A stretch of 64,000 nucleotides of DNA from Lophium mytilinum (GCA_010093605.1 MU004198.1:1370456-1434455); one strand, 5' to 3'; counted from the first letter of the stretch, positions 12,120-23,925 are shown. A program made the numbers and translations. Notes: generated by a model not told the origin, from the sequence alone.

Positions 12120-13104
12120 TTAGACCTTTGGCTTGGTCTTCGGTGTGCCGCTGCGGATGCGCTTGGCCTCGGGGCGTTGAAGATGGGCGGCCGGGATCCA
12201 GCTCTCGTCGTACTTGGCGCCAGAGGTAACAGCAGGGCCGTCCGCACCGACCACGGAAACCTGATCAGCCGGGTCGACCTTCTTGGAGCCACCGGACGAC
12301 CTCTTGGCACGCTCGCCGCCCTTGCCACCGCGACGCTTCTGCGGGAAGAGGGTGGTGATCCAGGTGGTGTAGATGAAGTAGATGGTTCCACCAAACGCGG
12401 CGGTGAGGACGAGGTAAAGGAAGATGCTAGCAACAGGTCAGCTGGCAAGATTGCAGTGGGCGGGGGAGGCCGGGAAGGCGGGAACGTACATCTGGGGGTC
12501 AAAGAAGCTGGTAGGGGCCTCGACAACGCTAACCGTCTCGTTGTAAACGGACAGGGTGTAGAAGGCCTCCTTCTGGTCCTGCACCACGGCTACCAGCTGC
12601 AAACGCATATCCTGCGGGTGCAGTTCGGTGGCAAAAGTGTAGGTCAGGGACTCTTCTGCGCCGGCCGGGATCTCGACGTTGTACTTCTGCGCGGTGAGGT
12701 TACGCAGGACCTGGCCCTCGCTGGAGATCAGCGAGCCGCCGACCATGGCGACGGTGAGGGGAGCAGGCTCATTGTTGGTGACGGAGAGCACGGCCTGGGT
12801 CGCGTGGCCGTTGATGAGCTTCACGCCAAAGATCTCAGACTGCGGGAAGGAGGCGGAGATGGCGACCTTGAGGTTGGGCGTCTGCGCGGCATCATCGTTG
12901 AGCTCCTCGACCGATTCAACCTGTCGGGGCTCCTGTTAGCATGCCAATTGGGCTACAGCGGTGGGCGGAAAGGGTTCTAGCAGAACAGCGTTGGCCGTTG
13001 ATGTCATGCCGGAGTGCGGTGCGGAGACGTACATCGATCTGGGCCACGGCGCTGAGGGCGCGCAGCGAGAGCAGCAGCAGGGACGAGAGCTTCCAGGACA
13101 CCAT
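12120..13104 (-). CDS. IRC22: Irc22-like ER membrane protein (TRAP-alpha related)
   Basis: Three exons (13104-13033, 12932-12490, 12426-12120) encode 273 residues. Exon 1 is just the signal peptide (MVSWKLSSLLLLSLRALSAV AQID). Exon 2 is an acidic linker (VESVEELNDDAAQ) and a lumenal beta-sandwich containing KLINGHATQAVLSVTNNEP, DPQ and an N-glycosylation site in LRNLTAQ. Exon 3 starts in a transmembrane helix (IIFLYLVLTAAFGGTIYFIY) and continues as a basic cytosolic tail (QKRRGGKGGERAKR) ending in WIPAAHLQRPEAKRIRSG. This layout is that of yeast Irc22 and the alpha subunit of the translocon-associated protein complex. In exon 2 a second acceptor (CGACAG) would remove four codons. The gene is divergent from the CCCH gene at 13815. 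Confidence 0.88.
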
Positions 13105-13814
13105 GGCGGGCAGGACAGAGGAGGATTCGGGGGCGATGGGAGGGAGTTTGCGTGGTGGTGATGGTTTCGCAGCGATATTGGGCGAACGTGGCTTCTCAGG
13201 GCGATTGGCCCGCGGTCGGGGCAGCTGCTAGCCTCTTTCGGCGTCGTGTGGGTCGTTTAGCCCTGTCGCACCTACAACCACCACAACCTCGTCTGTCTTC
13301 ACCGGACCAGCATCAGCCTAGACACGCTCGCTGCACCTACGCGCATCTGCTGCAGCCCGAGAGAGAACTTCAAAGAATCGTCGAGACAGCAGCGCCTGCG
13401 CCCGCCCGTCTGCCTCGCCGCACAACACTGTCGCAGCTATATATATCCTGTCGCGGCGGCGTCGAACAAGCGCCCTCCAGGTCGTTGCCATTAACACTGC
13501 AGCCACTCACACACAGCGCCCTTTCCTTGAAGCTCGGCCCTGTGCCACCATTCACCAATTTCTACACCTGGACGAAGCGCCTGTCCCTCAGTCCAACGTC
13601 TTCGCCTCACTTTGCTCTTCTTCCTACAAAGGTATCTTCTGCCCGCGCCCTGCTGCTCTCAGCATCTGCCCTCTTGAACCATCCACCTCCCCCATCAGTT
13701 TGAACAACCTAAACAACGCACCCTTTCCGTCCTCTTTCCTAGCTCTCCAGCAGCCTGGCAGCTGTGCGCTCTTTCAGACACCCTCATTGAGCCACTATCC
13801 AGCTCTGCTCCCGA
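13105..13814. promoter_or_regulatory. Divergent promoter region between IRC22 and the CCCH gene
   Basis: A 710-bp GC-rich interval separates two divergently transcribed start codons. An inverted CCAAT box (ATTGG, 13204-13208) sits about 100 bp from the IRC22 start. From about 13260 to 13800 the plus strand is C/T-rich, as fungal 5' leaders often are, so much of this is probably the leader of the CCCH gene. A 183-codon open frame at 13152-13703 shows no domain and is probably chance. No TATA box was seen. Confidence 0.4.
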
Positions 13815-15905
13815 ATGTCACCCGCTCCGAAGATGCCTGGCATGTCTAACCTACCTGGCGCCATTCGCGGTGGTGGCGGTGGCGGACTGACCACATACCA
13901 CGAAAACGAGGTCGATTCCTCAAAATCTCTTTGGGACCGCTACGAAAAGGTCCAGGTCCTCGATCAGGAAAAACACCATCTGTTCGAAGAGATTCTTGCT
14001 CGCTATGAGGGCCTGTACGAGCTGTATACTGCCAAATGCGACGCCCATGAGCGCGAAACCGAGTATGCTAGAACTGTCCAGAATGAGAAGAAGGAGATTG
14101 AAAAGGAAAATCGCGCTTTCCGAACTTGCTGGGAGCGCGATCCGTTTGTTGTCATTCTCATCGACGGCGACGGCATGATTGTAAGTGTCGCCATACTAAC
14201 ATACATTGCATGCTCATAGATATCCGCACACTGTTCTGCCGCCGCTTAGGCATCTCGTGGTATTTTCTGAAACCGGCGCTTCCATTTTGTCTACATCCCT
14301 CTGCTGCAGCTCAGTGTGGCCTCATGAGTTTACCAGCTGCTGAAAGGGCAGGGATCCGTCAAAATCAGAACTCTCCAAATACCACGAGGCACACAAGCGT
14401 TGGCAGAACAGTGTACTACTACACGCACACCTGGCTGACTCATATAGTTTTCCGATGTTCTGCTCAACGCAGGTGCCATGGGGGGCAAGCAAGCTGCCGA
14501 TCTTCTCCATGGCCACATGGCCCACCTCATTGACGCCACCGAAAACATCCCTAGAACAGCCAAAATCGTAACTCGTGTCTACGCTAATTTCAAAGGCCTT
14601 GCCGATATCTGTTACAAGGTCGGTATCATCGACGACCGCTGCAAAATTGAGGAATTTGCCCGTGGGTTTACCCGTGGTAGGCATCTGTTTGACTTTGTCG
14701 ATGTGGGTCCTGGAAAAGACCGCGCCGACGAGAAAATCATTGGTGAGTGCTCAAATTTCTTCTGTGCACACTTGTCTGCCACTGTTTGTGATGCTTCAAT
14801 GAGTTTCAAGGTGGATAACTTCCATCTCTTTGACGTTTCTGAAACTCCTCTATGGCGCCTCAAACGGTGGCAGAAATGTGTACACATGATTACAAGAGAC
14901 AGGTCTTGACGAGTGTGCTGCTTTACTACCCCCGACATGACCTGCAGCCTCCGTTTAGTAACATGTGTCTAACTAATTACTTGAATAGAAACTTTGAAGC
15001 TATACGTCGGCAACATCCATTGCCGTCAGATCTTTTTTGGGTGCTCCCACGACAACGGCTACGCCCGAGTCTTGGAAGAAGACGCGCACGATGAGTTTTT
15101 CAACACTCGAGTCACTCTTTTGGAAGGCGTTCCATTCGAAAAGGAGCTCCAGGAGCTTCCATTTAGGACCCAAAAGTTCGAAGGATTGTTCCGCGATACC
15201 AAGATCCTCAACCCGGACCGCCCTACCTATGGACTTCCACCTTCCTTTCCGCCCGCTTTCAATCCTCAGATGGGTCGTCAAGCTATGATTGCTGGAAATG
15301 TCAACAATACTCCAGGATCTTCGCCGTACCTGTCAAGAAATCCATCAATTTCCACCGTTGCGTCCAACGACCTCTCTGGCTTCCCAGCTCTCGTACCGCA
15401 GCCTACGACCGTCACCTGGGCCAACCGAGCCGCAGCACCACCCCCACCGCCAAAGAGCCCACCGCCAAAGTTTGCCCCAGCTAGTAGCACTCCGACCACT
15501 GTCCCGCGCAACCGTGCCGGCCAGCGCGTCGACCCACAGTCTGCCAATTACAACAAAGAAGAAGTCAACCGCGTCAAAAACCTCAAGATGTGCAACGTGC
15601 ACTTCCTGCGCAACGAGTGCCCCTTTGGCGCGCAGTGCACCCACGTCCACAGCTATAAGCCAACCCGCAACGAGCTTGAAACACTGAAGCTCGTCGCGCG
15701 CATGGCGCCCTGCATTAACGGGTCCAGCTGCGACGACATCAAATGCATCTACGGCCACCGCTGCCCGGCACCGGACCCTAAGAATGGCGGGTCCCCCGCC
15801 GGCGGCAAGAGCAAGACGTGCATCTTTGCGGATAAGTGCAAGTTCCCGCCGGAGCTGCACGGGATTGATACGAATGTCGTCAAGAGGATTGTCATTCGTA
15901 ACTAG
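13815..15905 (+). CDS. Tandem CCCH zinc-finger protein with two long hairpin introns
   Basis: Three exons (13815-14180, 14448-14742, 14989-15905) give 525 residues. After a glycine-rich start comes a coiled coil (LARYEGLYELYTAKCDAHER, residues 55-110) and a globular domain with FVVILIDGDGMIF, read across the first splice, and AKIVTRVYANFKGL. This resembles a NYN/PIN-like nucleotide-binding fold, which I infer from the DGDG motif. The middle is Pro/Ala-rich and disordered. The C-terminus holds a CCCH finger (C-x8-C-x5-C-x3-H, residues about 422-443), a second (C-x5-C-x4-C-x3-H, about 462) and a cysteine-rich end with CIFADKC. Related fungal proteins are annotated as CCCH RNA- or DNA-binding proteins. 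The introns, 267 and 246 nt, are three to five times longer than others in the window and carry related hairpins. Confidence 0.85.
14229..14413. repeat. Imperfect inverted repeat inside intron 1 of the CCCH gene
   Basis: Arms 14229-14265 and 14377-14413, both 37 nt, are reverse complements at 30 of 37 positions, including perfect 12-nt blocks at both ends (CACTGTTCTGCC pairing with GGCAGAACAGTG, and CTCGTGGTATTT pairing with AAATACCACGAG). They enclose a 111-nt loop. The transcript of the intron could fold into a long stem. The first 39 nt of the intron (14181-14219) look like a complete miniature intron with a TACTAAC branch site. Confidence 0.8.
14763..14886. repeat. Imperfect inverted repeat inside intron 2 of the CCCH gene
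   Basis: Arms 14763-14808 and 14840-14886 are reverse complements over about 46 nt with one gap, best at the outer 29 nt (23 of 29) and the inner 8 nt (GAGTTTCA pairing with TGAAACTC). The loop is 31 nt. The outer arm (GCACACTTGTCTGCC) is similar to the corresponding arm in intron 1 (GCACACTGTTCTGCC), about 18 of 25 positions, so the two introns look related by descent. Confidence 0.75.
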
Positions 15906-16546
15906 TTCCCATTTCGGGACTGTTTACCGAGGACTGACTGGGTGCGTTTTGTAGGCCGAAGCAGCGCTGGGGCTACTCAGATGGCGTCGGTCTACACGGT
16001 GGAGCGTGGGTACTCTGGCTGGTGGCTTTTCGGAGGGTTTGGCGATTGAGCGATTGAACGACTGCATGATCGAAATCAGCTACTCAGCTCAGGCCACTTT
16101 TCGGTAAGGTATGCCCCTTTTTACCTTTGCAATGGAGAGCACTACAATTCCCCCTTTCCTATCGTGGCCCTTTTTCTTTTCCTTTCAGCTACAAGCTTTC
16201 TTTCCTTCGGCTTGGTATTTTGGCGTAGGAGTGGGCTGGGACACGGAAAATCGGTTATACCATACATGAAAAGGGAGGTCTGGCAACGGACAGGATGAAT
16301 GGGGTTCCAATTTTCCTTCCTTCTTTCTTTTCACGGCTGGGACGGCATGGTTTTGGTATCCGACATGAGGTAGTCCTCTAGAACGGTAGCTGGGCTAGCT
16401 ACGAATGACTGCGATCTGGGTATCAACTCAACTCTATCGCCTTGCGTCGCCGTGCTCTTCTACTGATATAACATAATATGATATGACAGCATCTGGGTAT
16501 CACCAACCTCCCCCCTCTTCCCTCCCAATATCTAGGTGGACGGGCC
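15906..16546. other. Convergent 3' region, no gene seen
   Basis: About 640 bases between the stop codons of the CCCH gene and the Hnt3-like gene, which converge here. The stretch is T-rich in runs (16130-16210, 16310-16340), in keeping with 3' untranslated regions and termination sites. No open frame of interest. Confidence 0.5.
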
Positions 16547-17650
16547 TTACTCCCCTCGCCACGCCCCAAACTCCTCCTCCAAATGCGCCTTCAGCTGCTT
16601 AAACCGCCCGAAATAGTTCTTCCGCACCGCCAACACACCATATCCCCCCTTAAATACCCCTCGCGGGTCGGATGCCACCGCGGATCCTCGTCTCCCAGCG
16701 GGAAATCCGCGAGCGGCACGAAGAACGGCGTCGCGAAGGAGTTGTAGTGTTTCCGGTGCTTCAGCGCGGGGGAGTGCCGGTCCTGCGACAGGATGTGGAC
16801 GTGCAGGTGGGACATGGAGGGGTGGGCGTGAACGCCTGGGGGGTGTTACTGGGGGTTGGGGAGTTGGGGGAGGGGAAGGTGGCAAGGGAAGGCTAAGAGG
16901 GGGAAAGGGAAGGCTTAGAGGGGAAAAGAAGTAGTTGGGAGGGGAAAAGGGAAGGTTGAGGTGAGGATAGAGGGGGGAACGTACCGGCTATCACCTCCGC
17001 TTCCCAGTCGCGGCCCTTTGGTAGTATCGACTCCAGCTCGGCTTCTGTGGGGATGTCGGCGTCGTCGCCGGACATTATCTCCTCGAGGGCCGCTTCGCGG
17101 GATTTATCTGCCGCGGAGTACGCCCCATACCGCCGCCGTAGTTCGGCGGCTACGATCTTCACCGCTTTCGCGGCCTCAACCTTCACCTCTGCTAGGAACG
17201 CGGGATTCGTGCTCAAAGCAGTAAGGGGATGTGTGTCCGAGATCGCCTTGTCCCGCGGGAGCAGAAGAAGGTGTACGCTGCTTTTCGGGAAGAGGTCGTG
17301 GATGAGGACGTAATTGTCGTTATGCAATATGACTACGGAGGATGGGAAGGAAGTTGGCGAGGCGATGTAGGCGCCGAGACCGGCGCGGTCTTTGAAGACG
17401 TGGCGGGAGGGGGGAAGTGGAGGTGCAAGTGGGGTGGGTTTGGGGTGTTTTGAGGAGGACATGAGTTCTGTGACTGGGGGAGTTAGTGGGAGTAGGGAGT
17501 ATGGGGGAGTTGGTTTGGAGAGTTGGGTGGGATGGGTGGAGATAACGTACAGGCGTTTGGCCGCTTGGGGGGTTGGGAGGTGGGGATGGCCGTGGTTCTT
17601 ATTTCGGATGCTGTGATGGGGTCCTCTGGGGACTTTTTTGCTGGTTCCAT
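16547..17650 (-). CDS. HNT3: Aprataxin-like DNA deadenylase Hnt3, with apparent frameshift in the zinc finger
   Basis: Three exons: 17650-17551, 17473-16985 and 16835-16547. The N-terminus reads RPNA across the first splice into FTELMSSSK. The HIT domain includes [28 protein letters not shown] and, over the second splice, [19 protein letters not shown], with the HxHxH motif that forms the AMP-lysine active site. Aprataxin removes 5'-AMP from abortive DNA ligation products. The C-terminal zinc finger should run on from GDMVCWRC. Near 16632-16626 the frame slips: upstream codons fit one frame, while [18 protein letters not shown], which ends at the stop at 16547, lies in another frame reached by adding one base. 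Read as written, the protein stops at 16591 after 277 residues, losing the finger's last ligands; about 292 residues are expected. Either a sequence error or a real lesion. Confidence 0.85.
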
Positions 17651-18207
17651 GGTGTTAAAAGCGGGATTGGGGGTGCGGAGGTGACTAGGGCAATTGTGAG
17701 GGTGCCTGGCAGGTTTACTGGAGAAGGTGATAGTCAGGGGTAGCTTGGACCGCTATGAGAATTGCTAGAACCAGCGCTTGAAAGTTCTTGATAGTGTACG
17801 AGAGGGTCTTAGACAGTGCTGGGAAGTAAATGCAAACCTGGAGAGTGTATATGCGTGGAAGCGTGGAGGGAGTTGAGCTCCAAAACACCAGGGCGCACAG
17901 ATCCCAGAGTGACGTTGCGGCCGGGCGCTAAAGTGAGCTTATTTCAGCCCTATGAGATTTTCCTCCGCCCCGCTACCCGTTGCCTGGCGAAGGCTATGGT
18001 GACTGACAACCCCAGCTTTTAAACATCTTTTCTTCGACGAGAGGCTTAGCTAGGTAGTAGCTGAAGTCGCATCAATACTGCAGCTTCCAGCTACTGTGAA
18101 GTGCGCTTCCAGGCCTTCCCAGCAATATCTTCAGCAGCCTCACTTTCTCCGCAATACAACTACCTTACCTCCGAAACCTCCCACCCAAGCTCCTACACCC
18201 TTACACC
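17651..18207. promoter_or_regulatory. Divergent promoter region between HNT3 and the DEAH helicase
   Basis: 557 bp between two start codons on opposite strands. The right half (about 18070-18207) is C-rich and ends in ACACCATGG, a good fungal start context for the helicase. No TATA or CCAAT element was identified with confidence. Confidence 0.35.
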
Positions 18208-21200
18208 ATGGTAAAGAAAGCCCACCCTCCCCGCGGTGCAGCAGGCAAGAAACCCGCCACCGCCCCTCCCGCCGACGACGCCAGCTACATCGTCTTCTCC
18301 AACTCGTCCAAAAACAACGACGAGAGCGCCGCCGCGAAGGCCAAAGCGCGGAAAGAAGCGCGCGAAGAAGAAGAGAAAAAGCGCGCCGAGACACGGACGC
18401 TCATCGGCGGCGCGTCATGGACGGGGAAGCTGCCGGTCAACATGCTAGCGGAGCATTGCCAGAAGCAGAAGTGGGCGAGGCCGGATTACAGGACGGTGCG
18501 CGACGCGTTCACTTTCACAACTTAATGGCTTCACGTGACTTCGAGAAACAGCGGATGAGTGGAATAAGCTAAGACTGTGATTGTAGTATAGGAAAGCGGA
18601 CGATTCTTGGTCCGCGACCGTCCTCCTCTCTTCTACGAACCCGAAAACGCAGGAGAAGATTACCCTTCCGCCGTTTATATTACCTGATACGCATATCCAG
18701 CTCTCGTACGCCCCGACGCAGGTCGAGGCGAAGCATTTTGCTGCGACGTATACACTATTTCGGGTCGCGAGTATGAAGAATATCCACCTCACGCTGCCGC
18801 CGTCGTATAAGGAACACTGGAAGGGCGCGTTTCAGGAACTGAAGGAGGCAGATAAGAAGGAGGGGCGTGCGTGGATGTATGAGGCGGATCCATTTACAGC
18901 ATACAAGGAGCGGGAACAGGCGAAGGCGGCGGCAGCAAAGAAGAGGGAAGAGATGATGAAGCAGCGGGCGAAGGAGCAGAGCGGGCCTGGGCTGCCGGGG
19001 ATGGGTGGTGGGGGCCCCGGAGGCGGGAGTAATAAATTGAAAGGGTGGATGAGGGTGCCTAAGATTGAATTGGGAAAGCGGACGAGAGCGGAGATCGAGA
19101 GGCTGGTGCGGAGAGATGCGGTATGGAATCCGAATAATCTGCAGCCATCCGACCAGGCGAGAACAAAGATGATTGAAGCCGTGGTGGGACTGGGATTCAG
19201 GAGAAGCCATGTCGAAGAAGCGGCGGAGCTTTGCAAGGACCGTGAGGAGTGTCTGGAATGGCTGTTGATTCACGTCCCGGAAGATGATTTGCCCAGTTGG
19301 AGTCTTCCCGAGGGCTATGTTGCGGGCATCAGCATGGCAAGCGGGAATCTAAAACGAGAAGCTGCTCTTAAGCGACTTGCGACAGCAGGATACGCGGTGG
19401 AGATGTGTGAAGCAGCATACGATGGCCAAGGCGGTGATGAGGCAGAAGCAGCAGCTGTTTTGCAAAACCATCTTCTACAGAACACTGACGTCGATGACGA
19501 TCTAGCAGAACATCTTTCAAAGACAGAACTCGACGAAGCGGATGATTATGGTCCGGACCCATGGGAAGAAGAGCAGGAATCGCTTGCAGCCATCTACGAC
19601 ACCAAATACGAAGCTCCATCACCAGATACATGTCGAATACAACTCGAATGCGAGCAGAAGTCTGGGAAGAAAATAGTTCTTCAAGCTCGAAAAGCAGTAG
19701 GATATCCACATGCTCTACCCACTATCACGATTCAAGCACAACTGCCGGCCTACATACGTCTCAGCATAATCAGGCGGGTCCTGATCTATGCCAGCTCAAA
19801 TCTGATGGGGACTCAAATGCTGTTTGATCTGGTCGATTGGCTAGAGCGAGAGATACCAGGCATTATTGAGCGACCAGGAAGACTCTCCGATGTGTCTTCT
19901 GGGCTATCCGCCGCTGATAGTGGCGCGCATACCAAACAAGTTCGGCAAAAGCAGAACAGGAATAGGCCTCGAAAGCCTGTACATTGGCGTCCAGGCACAC
20001 CGACAAGCATTCGTATGCTGGAACAGTGGCAATCGAAACAAAGTATGCCTGCTCAGGAACGGATGATGGCAGCTCGGCGATCACTACCAGCATGGGAGCT
20101 CCGGGAAGACATTGTTGAAGCCGTGGAATACAATCAGGTTGTCATCATCTCCGGTGAGACGGGTTCTGGAAAATCAACGCAGTCTGTCCAATTCATCTTG
20201 GATGATCTGATCAAGCGTAAACTTGGGGAAGCTGTCAACATCATCTGTACCCAGCCGAGGAGGATATCGGCCTTAGGTCTCGCGGACAGAGTGGCAGACG
20301 AACGATGTTCTGTCGTTGGAGATGAAGTTGGATATACCATTCGTGGAGAATCTAAGGGCAAACCAGGTGTCACCAAGATAACGTTTGTCACCACTGGTGT
20401 TTTGCTGCGAAGGCTTCAAACATCCGGTGGCAGTCCGGACGATGTCGTTGCGGCACTGGCCGATGTCAGTCATGTTGTGGTTGACGAAGTCCATGAACGC
20501 AGTCTTGATACTGACTTCCTGCTCGTGCTGCTGAGAGATATTCTGCACCGGAGAAAGGACCTCAAGGTTATTTTGATGAGTGCGACGCTCGATGCTGATG
20601 TCTTCGAGAGGTACTTTGCTGGTGTCGGATCTGTTGGCAGGGTTGAAATCCAAGGACGGACGCACCCAGTGCAAGACTTCCACGTTGACGATGTCGTGCG
20701 AATGACAGGTTTTGCAGGCCACCGAGATGACGACTATGAGGATGATGACGAGTCGGCAAAGTCTATGGCGGGGGCGCTCAAGAACGTGGGCATGAGGATA
20801 AATTATGATCTCATTGCGAGCACCGTAAAGCACATAGATGCTCAGCTTAGTGGTCAAGATGGCGGCATTCTGATCTTTCTACCTGGAACTATGGAGATCG
20901 ATCGGACTATTCAGGTACGTTGACTGACTTAACTTCAGATCAAGTGATTAACATTTATACAAGGCTCTCCGCAACATCCCAAATCTTCATGCTCTTCCGC
21001 TTCACGCGTCTCTTCTTCCAGTCGAACAAAAGCGAGTATTTCCACCTCCACCTCATGGGAAACGGAAAGTCGTCTGCGCCACCAACGTCGCTGAAACCTC
21101 CATCACTATCGAAGACATCGTAGCCGTCATCGACACAGGTCGCGTCAAGGAGACCAGCTTCGATCCGCAAAACAACATGGTCAAGCTCGGCGAAGTTTGG

Positions 21201-22457
21201 GCCTCTAGAGCAGCTTGCAAGCAACGCCGTGGACGAGCTGGCCGAGTACGCGCTGGTATTTGCTATAAGCTATACACACGAAATGCAGAGATGATGAAGA
21301 TGATGGAACGCCCCGAACCCGAAATCCGCCGCGTACCTCTTGAGCAGCTCTGTCTCTCTGTTAGAGCTATGGGAGTAGCAGACGTCCCGGCGTTCCTCGC
21401 CGGCGCCCTCACGCCGCCCGACAGCACCGCCGTTGAAGGCGCCATCGACCTCCTTCGTCGGATGGGAGCTCTTGATGGCGAAGATCTCACAGCCCTAGGT
21501 CGTCATCTCGCCATGATTCCTGCCGATCTCCGGTGCAGTAAACTCTTGGTCTACGGCGCCACCTTCGGCTGCCTCGAAGCCTCTCTTACCATCGCCTCCA
21601 TCCTTACCCTCCGTAGTCCCTTCCTCTCCCCCAAGGACAAACGCGACGAAGCCAAAGCCGCACGCGCTCCATTCTCCCAAGGCCAAGGTGACCTAATCGG
21701 CGACCTCCGTGCCTACGAGCAATGGGCCAGCATGCGCTCTAAAGGCGTCTCTCCCCGTGAACTCCGCTTCTGGTGCGACGAGAACTTCCTCTCCACCCAA
21801 ACCCTCTTCGACATCACCTCGAACCGCTCGCAGTACCTCTCTGCGCTCAAGGAAACAGACTTCCTCCCGCACAGCTACTTCTCCTCCCCCGACAACAACA
21901 GCAAAACAGCCTACAACGCCCATAATACCTCCACGCCCCTCCTTCGCGCCCTCATCGCCGGCTCCTTCCAGCCCCAAATCGCCCGCATCGAGCTCCCAGA
22001 TACCAAATTCGCGGCTTCGGTCTCTGGCGCTGTGGCGCTGGACCCGGAGTCCCGCGCTATCAAGTTCTTTACGCAAGATGCTGGACGCGTTTTCATACAC
22101 CCTAGCTCTACTCTATTCGGCGCGCAGACCTTTCCCGGGGATTCGCGATTCCTGTCGTACTTCTCGAAAATGGCGACGAGTAAGGTGTTCATCCGGGATT
22201 GCTCGCCGTGTAACAACCTCTCCATGCTGCTGTTCGGCGGCAAGCTGGAGGTTGATACAGCGGGCAGGGGCGTGGTGGTTGATGAGTGGGTCAGGCTGCG
22301 TGGGTGGGCTAGAATCGGAGTGCTGATTAGTCGGTTGAGGGGGATGTTGGACCAGGTTCTCGCGAAGAAGATCGATGAGCCGGGGACGAATGTTGGGGGT
22401 GAGGAGGTGGTCGGGTTGGTGAGGCGGTTGGTGGAGTTTGATGGGTTGGATCGGTAG
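18208..22457 (+). CDS. DEAH-box RNA helicase, DHX29/DHX57/YLR419W type
   Basis: Three exons (18208-18495, 18587-20914, 20964-22457) give 1369 residues. Order of domains: a charged N-terminus; a UBA-like segment at about 290-325 (MIEAVVGLGFRRSHVEEAAE); an RWD domain at about 420-500 (EEEQESLAAIYDTKYE); helicase core with GETGSGKST near 619 (motif I), TQPRRISA, DEVHERSLDTD near 728 (motif II, DEVH), MSATLDADVF (motif III); then TNVAETSITIED and QRRGRAGRVRAG near 959 (motifs V and VI); then HA2 and OB domains. UBA plus RWD before the helicase core marks the DHX29/DHX57/yeast YLR419W group, cytoplasmic proteins linked to translation. In the first intron the acceptor TTGTAG (exon from 18587) is chosen because the nearby TATAG acceptor breaks the frame. 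Confidence 0.92.
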
Positions 22458-22735
22458 GTGTTGGGGTTTAGGGTGGGTAGAATCGATTGTGTTGTCGTCA
22501 TATCCGTATACGCGAGTGATGAAAAGGTGATAGAGCACGTACGTGTAAACCGGGGAATCACCAGTCAAAAAGGATATGAATACACATACATGTCACGTGT
22601 ACGAGCTCGCTCGCTTGCACCTTCCTTTGCAAACCATCACATGCTGAGCATCGTGCTGAGATATCCGCAGCCCTCGCCAACCTCAACCGCAGCTCTCACC
22701 TTCGATATTCCCAAACTCCATAAACACATCACAAA

Positions 22736-23551
22736 ATGTCCACTCCGGGAATAAAGTCCAGGCCCGCCGCGACGCCAATTGATATCCTCCCCACTGATGC
22801 CGCGCGGCTATACACCCACATCCACCCGGCCCTCGTCCTCTCCCTCTACGCGTTGCGCTTCAACGCCATCGTAGCAGACCCTGTCCCCGCGCTGCTGCAG
22901 ACCCTGATCCCGCTCAGCACATTGCAGACCGCATATGTGACGATCTGCTTACCGCCGACTGCCGGGTCAGGATCCTCAACACCTGCGGTGGTGCCGAAAA
23001 CTGCGAAGAAACGGGCCGGGGGTGCTGCGAAAGCCACTTCTGATTCGAATACGGCGAAGATTGTTGTACGTGTCTTCAACCCACCTATTTCTGTACTCGA
23101 TGGGGTAGAATTATGTATTTGGGGGATGTTGCTGACATATCCATAGCCTGCACTTCTCTCCCTCATCCTCTCGCTCCTCGCTATTACGCCTCTCACAGGC
23201 ATCACCCTTATCCTCTTCGGCGCGCCTATAACGACACATTTCGCGCACACCTTCCTCGCAGCCGCACACATCGCCATCCTCGCGTTCCTGCCCCTCGTAT
23301 ACGTGCTCGGTGTGGACGGGGAGAGGTGGAGGGAGGTAGTTGGGCTGCTATTACCCGTCGACGAGGTAGTGGGCGGGATGGTGGGAACGCTGGTGGGTGC
23401 TTGGGCGGGCGCGGTACCGATACCATTGGACTGGGACCGCGAGTGGCAGAAGTGGCCGGTGACGATCGTAACAGGGGCGTATGCGGGATATGCGCTAGGC
23501 AAACTGGCTGGGGGGTTGGTGTTCAAGGGGAGGAAGATTATGTTTGATTAG
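22736..23551 (+). CDS. GPI11: GPI-anchor synthesis protein Gpi11 (PIG-F)
   Basis: Two exons (22736-23065 and 23147-23551) with an 81-nt intron, 244 residues. Hydrophobic segments at about 28-50 and 53-72 are followed by a lysine-rich loop (KTAKKRAGGAAKATSDSN), then helices beginning PALLSLILSLLAITPLTG and THFAHTFLAAAHIAILAFLP. The signature VPIPLDWDREWQKWPVTIV close to the C-terminus is the PIG-F/Gpi11 hallmark, with a last helix in the following YAGYALG segment. Gpi11 works in the ER membrane with the transferases that add ethanolamine phosphate to the second and third mannoses of the GPI precursor. The gene follows the helicase on the same strand, 278 bp downstream. Confidence 0.93.
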
Positions 23552-23925
23552 GGTGGATGTATTTTACAAATCACGATGGTTGGCGGATGTGCTATTTGAG
23601 GAAGAACCGCCTGGAGACTCGCGCAGTACCCGATCAAATCCTTCAACTCCAATATCAAATTAAAATTGTCTTCCGCTACCCGGATCCATGCAGGCAGGAC
23701 TCTTCACAGGCACGGAAACTCTCATATCACCTCGCCTCCTCACCTCCTCCGGCTTTGCGCCCGCGTATCCAGCTCATGCTTCCCCGCGCAACATGGCGCC
23801 TCATCCCCGCGCCGGCCACAGCAATCCCAAACGAACCCCTGGGCACTATCACGACGGGTCCGCCGCTCTCCACGAGTCCAGGACGTCCAAACGGCGGCGT
23901 GCCAATAAGATGAACCTGGATGCCA
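23552..23925. other. Short intergenic stretch
   Basis: About 370 bases between GPI11 and the repeat-built gene, which converge. Plus-strand open frames at 23557-23975 have no recognisable content. It presumably holds the 3' ends of both transcripts. Confidence 0.4.

Noticed and set aside
12932-12933. Alternative acceptor in IRC22 after CGACAG
   Set aside because: It would also keep the frame, but the upstream TAACAG is preceded by a branch-like sequence and gives the more usual linker; left as an alternative only.
13152-13703. 183-codon plus-strand open frame upstream of the CCCH gene
   Set aside because: Lies in the divergent promoter and C/T-rich leader, has no domain and no favourable start; composition explains the open frame.
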